Below, one piece after another: positions 59,601 through 64,000 of a stretch of 64,000 nt of DNA. A program made the position numbers and the translations under genes. The stretch comes from Quillaja saponaria (taxonomy: Eukaryota; Streptophyta; Magnoliopsida; Fabales; Quillajaceae). Under the pieces are notes generated by a model, which ran no database searches, was not told the origin of the DNA, and saw only the letters and a program-made list of their open reading frames with translations. Every line of letters starts with the position of its first letter. Position 1 is the first letter of the stretch. The DNA is taken from assembly GCA_029379385.1 (NCBI GenBank), contig CM055608.1:18474350-18538349 (forward strand), written 5' to 3'.

Positions 59601-59804
59601 AAAAGAGTATTATAAAGACTTGTGTGTAATGTAAGAATGATATCCAAGTCCAGCTTTATTAGAATAACAACTTCGACTACTTGCAACATGTATAAATTTT
59701 TCTTTCCTTTGACAAATTTGCCTAACATGACAATCAAGTCACTTATTTTCTCGTTAAATTACTGGATTTTAGGATTAGCAGATGAATTTGTTAGTTTAGC
59801 TCTA

Positions 59805-59935
59805 ATTGGATCAAAATCCTTATTAGGATTCCAATTGAGCCCAAGATTCCTAGTAGCCCAAAATCCAATTAGGATTCCTACTAGGTGTTTTAGATCCCTA
59901 GTAACCCTAACCCAATTAGGATTCATACTAGGCCT
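59805..59935. repeat. Degenerate 'ccaattaggattcctagtag' repeats
   Basis: Three or four imperfect, partly overlapping copies of this phrase within 130 bp. Non-coding. Confidence 0.6.
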
Positions 59936-59959
59936 TTTATTGACTTTCAAGAAAACAAG

Positions 59960-61488
59960 TTTTTTCCTTTAATTAAATCACTTATTTTAAATTAAGTACT
60001 TAAAATAAACACATTTAACAAATTATCAAAATAACCTCACATATTGGAACTTAATAATTCACTTCATTAGGTTCTCTTATATGTTGGTAATAAATGTAAT
60101 TGAAAGCTTACAGGAAGAATTGTTAAATCAAAACTCTTGATAATTCAACCATGGTTTCTCCAAACCAACTAATTAACATTTATAGATCAAGATTCTTGCA
60201 ATGTGTCATAACCAACTAAGTTTACGTGAAGTTAAGATACATTAATCAAACCTTTCAATGCTTGGTTACTGTGTAACTCAATCCTTTCATCATACATGTC
60301 TCGAGATAGACATAGGGCATGAATTCTAGTGTCAAATGTCTAAATTCCTTAGTACTTGAAACCAAGTTTATATTTTATTCCTCAAAGAGATTCCTAAAAT
60401 ACTTTTCTTAATCTCTTTTACTTTGTAAAGATATATGGAACAACACATATTTGTTTCAAGTGGTCATGGGATATTTCTCCTCGTTATTGAGGATGATGAA
60501 CTTTTTGTTAATCATTCATCTATCTCCTTGAGCTTCACTATATTCATGCTTCACTTTGTGTACATTGATACAAGCTTTTGTTTTAAGTTTGACCTTGTTC
60601 AAATCCAAGGCTAAACACAATATAAGCTAGGAGCTAGTTTGATCAGTTTATGGAATACATTATAAAAGTAGTTTAGTTGATTCTGGAATAGCTATTGTTC
60701 TTGGTGAGCTTTAGCTAGTTAAGCTTCAACTGACTAAGCAGTTGGAGCTTCAGCATATGATCGTTTAATGAAACGGCGTGTTTCATTTTTCAACTCTTCA
60801 TTTTTTTCATTCAACGCTTCTGGGAGCTTCAATAGATGACCTTCTAACGAAACTGTGCTTACCATCCTCCATCTTTTCATTTTAATGTTCAAAGCTTCTA
60901 GTTTCAATGGAGTGCTTATTCAACATAGCTCTTGTGAGAATCAGCTAATTAATCTTCATTGATGCTGAAATTATATTTTAGCTAAATGCTTCTTTTTAGC
61001 TTTTGATTATTTTGCTGCAGTTAGATGTCTTTCAATTGTATGATTGAACTGTTGATTCGTTCTTCAGTTGAGTTTAATTAATCAACATAGCTCTTGATTT
61101 CTAGTATTTGCATTAATATATATATATATACTGATTTAGAGTTTATTTTCTTATGTTGTATTGTATTTTGTAATTATTAAAACCATAGGATTTAGAATGA
61201 AGTTAAATTGGTTAATCAAATTTGCATTTGCTTCAACCGTTGTTATTGAGCATGAATTCTAAATCTCTCAGTTGCATAAACATTAATACTTATAATTTGC
61301 ACCAAGGTGATCCTCAGGCTTCCTAGAAAGATGAATATCAACTTCAATTCTTTGAACATTAGGCTTCCTAGAAGAATGCTTCTCAATAGGTTATGAGATA
61401 TCAATTTGAACGCAAATTCAGTGAAGCTATGTTAAGGTAGGATGCATGATTGTCAATTTGTATTCTGTACCACATCCCTTAAAATTAT
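59960..61488. other. Non-coding, AT-rich
   Basis: Nothing identifiable. Contains recurring 'gcttcaa/agcttct' words at 60700-60910 and a TA run at 61116-61131. Possibly old LTR sequence. Confidence 0.4.
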
Positions 61489-62927
61489 TGTTAGAAATAT
61501 GGATAGCTAATAAGTCTATGAAATAGTCTTATTACATGTCCTTTTTATTCATATTATTTGCTATGTTATTGAGTTTTAGTTTGATTATTGCTTAGTTTAG
61601 GCATTTTTTCAAAGTGTTGAATCCTAGTTGAGTATGCTTAGGATTTGGCCTTTATTTAGGAATTACATTGATTCTTAACTTAGTTTGTGTGTTTTGAAGG
61701 TTTAATGCTTAAAGGAAACCACTTTGAAATCAAGGAAGAGTCAAACAAGGATTGCCTATACGTCAGGCAGCATGGCCATGGAAAGAGGGAGCCACAGCGC
61801 CCAAAATCATGCAAAAACCATCCAAGCAGGGCTAGGGCTGCCATAAAGTTGGCGCTAGGGTGCCCAATCCTAGGTGCTAGAAAGTTGTAGCCTAGGCACC
61901 CAACGGTGATTCATTCTCCAATTTTCAATGCTTAGGCACCGGAACTTCAATGCTAGGGCACAAGATCGATTCCTAGTTTGAATTGACTTCTTTTTGAGGA
62001 TTTTTAAGCCTATGTAAAGAGGTTTATGTTGGAGAATAAAAACACACAAGTTTAGCTAAGAATGTCTGGAGTTTAGAGGTATCAAGAGTGCAAGGACAAG
62101 AGAAGCTTGGGATGATTGAAGATTGAAGCTTGACAACCATCATTTTTCTTCATTGTACTCTTTCCTTTCCTTGTATTTGTTTGATGTTTTCTTTATATGA
62201 ATCCATGTTTATACTAAGTAGCATGGAGTAGTTACTTCTCTAAGATTGCAATGGAACTCAACATGTTGCTTGATTTTGTGTTATAATTTGATTGCTTAGG
62301 GTTTGGTACATGACTTATTTATCTTATTCTATGCTTCATGTTTCTAATTGATTAGCTATCAATTAGATGGATTTGGTAACTTAGAGGAACCTTGACAAAG
62401 GAAATCTAGGTTTAGCCTTGAATAACATAGCACTTGTTTGAATTCATTCACATGCTTGTTTGAATTTGATTTGTATGTCAGATAGAAATATACCTCCATA
62501 CCTTGTGTAGCCATTGTTAGGTTTATTCTTAATGAGTCTAAATTCAATTCTCATAGAAATATAGTGAATTGGTTAAGTTACATATTATTATAAGCAATTC
62601 AAAAGATACTTATAATTAAATAAGAACCAAGAATCCTATGTTAATAATTTGGTATCACAACTAAGCATGATAAGATAATAATAATCCAAATAAGTGTTGA
62701 GGGAAGTTGTAATTCTAGGTTTCTCCATTAAATTCTTAAGTTGCTTGCTTTAGTTTAGTTTAATTTAGTCATAAATCTCTCAAAGTTCATCCATTTTGGA
62801 TAAAATTAGGATTAGTTAATTTTAGTAATTAGCAATTGTTAGATCTAATTCCTCATAGGTTTGACACTCTACTTATACATTATTATTTGTTCACAGTACG
62901 TGCACTTACGTGATAAATTCGACAACA
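61489..62927 (+). repeat. 5' LTR of the second Athila-family element
   Basis: Blocks match the minus-strand LTRs at 5.4 and 11 kb in reverse orientation ('gtgtttgaaggt-taat', 'tactaagtagcatggagta', 'gagggaagttgtaattctagg'). The inner end is placed at ...CGACAACA before AGTTTTTGG; the outer start is less certain. Confidence 0.78.
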
Positions 62928-62933
62928 AGTTTT

Positions 62934-62951
62934 TGGCTCCGTTGGCAGGGA
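62934..62951 (+). other. Primer-binding site of the second Athila-family element
   Basis: TGGCTCCGTTGGCAGGGA, close to the tRNA-Asp-type site TGGCGCCGTTGCCGGGG. Confidence 0.78.
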
Positions 62952-64000
62952 GTCTTTCTATCCTTATCCTTTATTTAGTTTACACATTGGGGACAATGTT
63001 AGTCTTAAGTTTGGGGAAAGGTTTATTGGTGTGCTTGTGTTTTTAGGTTGTTAGTTAGTCATGATGTATTATGCTTTTATGATGAAATTCTCTCATCCTA
63101 TGATAATATTTTAGTTTTCATATGATATTGACATTCATGTCAAATTCTTGAGTCAGTAGCATTGCAAGATATGATTTCCAACACATATTATGCACTTGAT
63201 CTTTTCTTGGGATTGTTTTGCTTATTTAGATACCGTTTATGTTTAGGAAGTTCATATTTACTTAGGAACCATATAATTTGTTTGATCCTCTCGTGAGGGA
63301 AAATCTTAGACAAAATTAAGTTATGGACATGATTTAAGGCAATCTTTGGACCGTTTGAGCCTTCTTAAGCTTACCATGTTTTATATTATATCCCTAGTTA
63401 CCATTCTGAGCCTATATTGCCTTTTCTTGATACCCACAATAAATTTTTCCTAAACATTTTTGAAATTTCAGTTTTGAACCCTTATTCTTAGGCATGTTGA
63501 TCATTATGTGAATATATTGAGCTACATTTTAAGAAAAAAGAAGGAAACCTTAGAGTTGTAGATACCCAAAAAAAAAAAGTATATATTTGTGCCTCTTGAT
63601 CACCCCTATATTCATAATAAAAAAATAAGTTTGGGGGTGTGAGAAGAGTTGAAAAAAAAAAAAAAAAGGCAAAAGAAAAAGCCAAGCAGAGTAAAAAAAT
63701 ATATGAAGTGGTGGAAAAGAAATGCCAAGTGGGTATTACCTGGGTCGTGATAAAAAAGCTTTTCAAAGGTCTAGAGTGATATATATGTGCTTAAGATAAG
63801 TTGAGCCTTAAATATACTTTTATCATATTGTTACTGTTACACTAGCCTACAGTATAAGCTTGATAAAGACCTATTGATCCTTGAATTAGTGGTATCTACA
63901 TTAGTGAGGAGAGAGTTGAAAAGCACATTTATAGGTTTGAATGCTAAATGGGATTTTGCTTAGACATAAACTTAATCGAATTGCATGCATTCCTTTGTTA

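Larger units (their letters stand above)
61489..64000 (+). mobile_element. Second Athila-family element, internally deleted, runs off the window
   Basis: Plus-strand 5' LTR (about 61489-62927, 1.44 kb), primer site at 62934-62951, then directly the post-pol region that in the 5.4-12.4 kb element lies next to its 3' LTR (match 62980-63640 to 8010-7380). Gag, protease and pol are gone. An internal purine motif AAGTTTGGGGGTG lies at about 63630-63642. The 3' LTR must lie beyond the window, if present. Confidence 0.82.

Noticed and set aside
1..64000. tRNA, rRNA or microRNA genes
   Set aside because: The only tRNA-like words are retroelement or viral primer sites. No cloverleaf or clear precursor hairpin was recognised by eye.

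Overview
The window is AT-rich nuclear DNA from a flowering plant, most likely a eudicot. The evidence is a spliced B-box/CCT (CONSTANS-like) gene, plant-type Athila, chromovirus, SIRE and RTE retroelements, and endogenous plant pararetrovirus (Caulimoviridae) sequence. I cannot name the species. Only one host gene looks intact; almost everything else is transposable-element or viral debris, much of it nested.

Layout. 1-5.2 kb: decayed Ty3/gypsy gag, protease and LTR-like pieces, with a 306-bp tandem duplication. 5.2-12.6 kb: a minus-strand Athila-type element (5396-12357) with both LTRs, a tRNA-Asp-type primer site and a purine tract but no pol, inserted into an older LTR of its own family. 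12.6-14.3 kb: AT-rich intergenic DNA. 14344-16797: a four-exon CONSTANS-LIKE gene (440 aa) whose second B-box lacks one zinc ligand and whose last intron appears to be GC-AG.

17.05-35.54 kb: an endogenous pararetrovirus locus made of a short minus-strand fragment, a plus-strand copy B and an adjoining minus-strand copy C. B and C form a large inverted repeat. Copy C runs from one primer-binding site to the next (about 7.17 kb), a whole genome unit including promoter and poly(A) signal. Copy B has lost the core of its reverse transcriptase and carries a 5.46-kb Ty3/gypsy element with a 5-bp target duplication; copy C preserves the empty site. The array is flanked by direct copies of a 436-bp piece of the host gene (end of intron 3, exon 4, 3' flank), so the integration duplicated the end of the gene.

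36.7-39.1 kb: a small LTR element carrying a decayed unrecognised ORF. 39.4-40.1 kb: a LINE RNase H fragment. 40.2-42.9 kb: a probable copia LTR split by a Mutator-like inverted-repeat element. 42.9-56.5 kb: a SIRE-type copia element whose 5' LTR holds an RTE-clade LINE (16-bp target duplication) and a 3.26-kb solo gypsy LTR (5-bp target duplication), and whose gag holds a pol-less Tork-like copia element. 56.5-61.5 kb: unassigned TE-derived DNA. 61.5-64 kb: a second Athila-family element, plus strand, with its primer site almost directly joined to post-pol sequence; it runs off the window.

The parts do not form a pathway. The story is one regulatory gene whose 3' end abuts, and was partly duplicated by, a viral integration that later collected retrotransposons. 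Reads in either direction across copies B and C would give self-complementary RNA, so the locus is a plausible natural source of virus-matching small RNAs.
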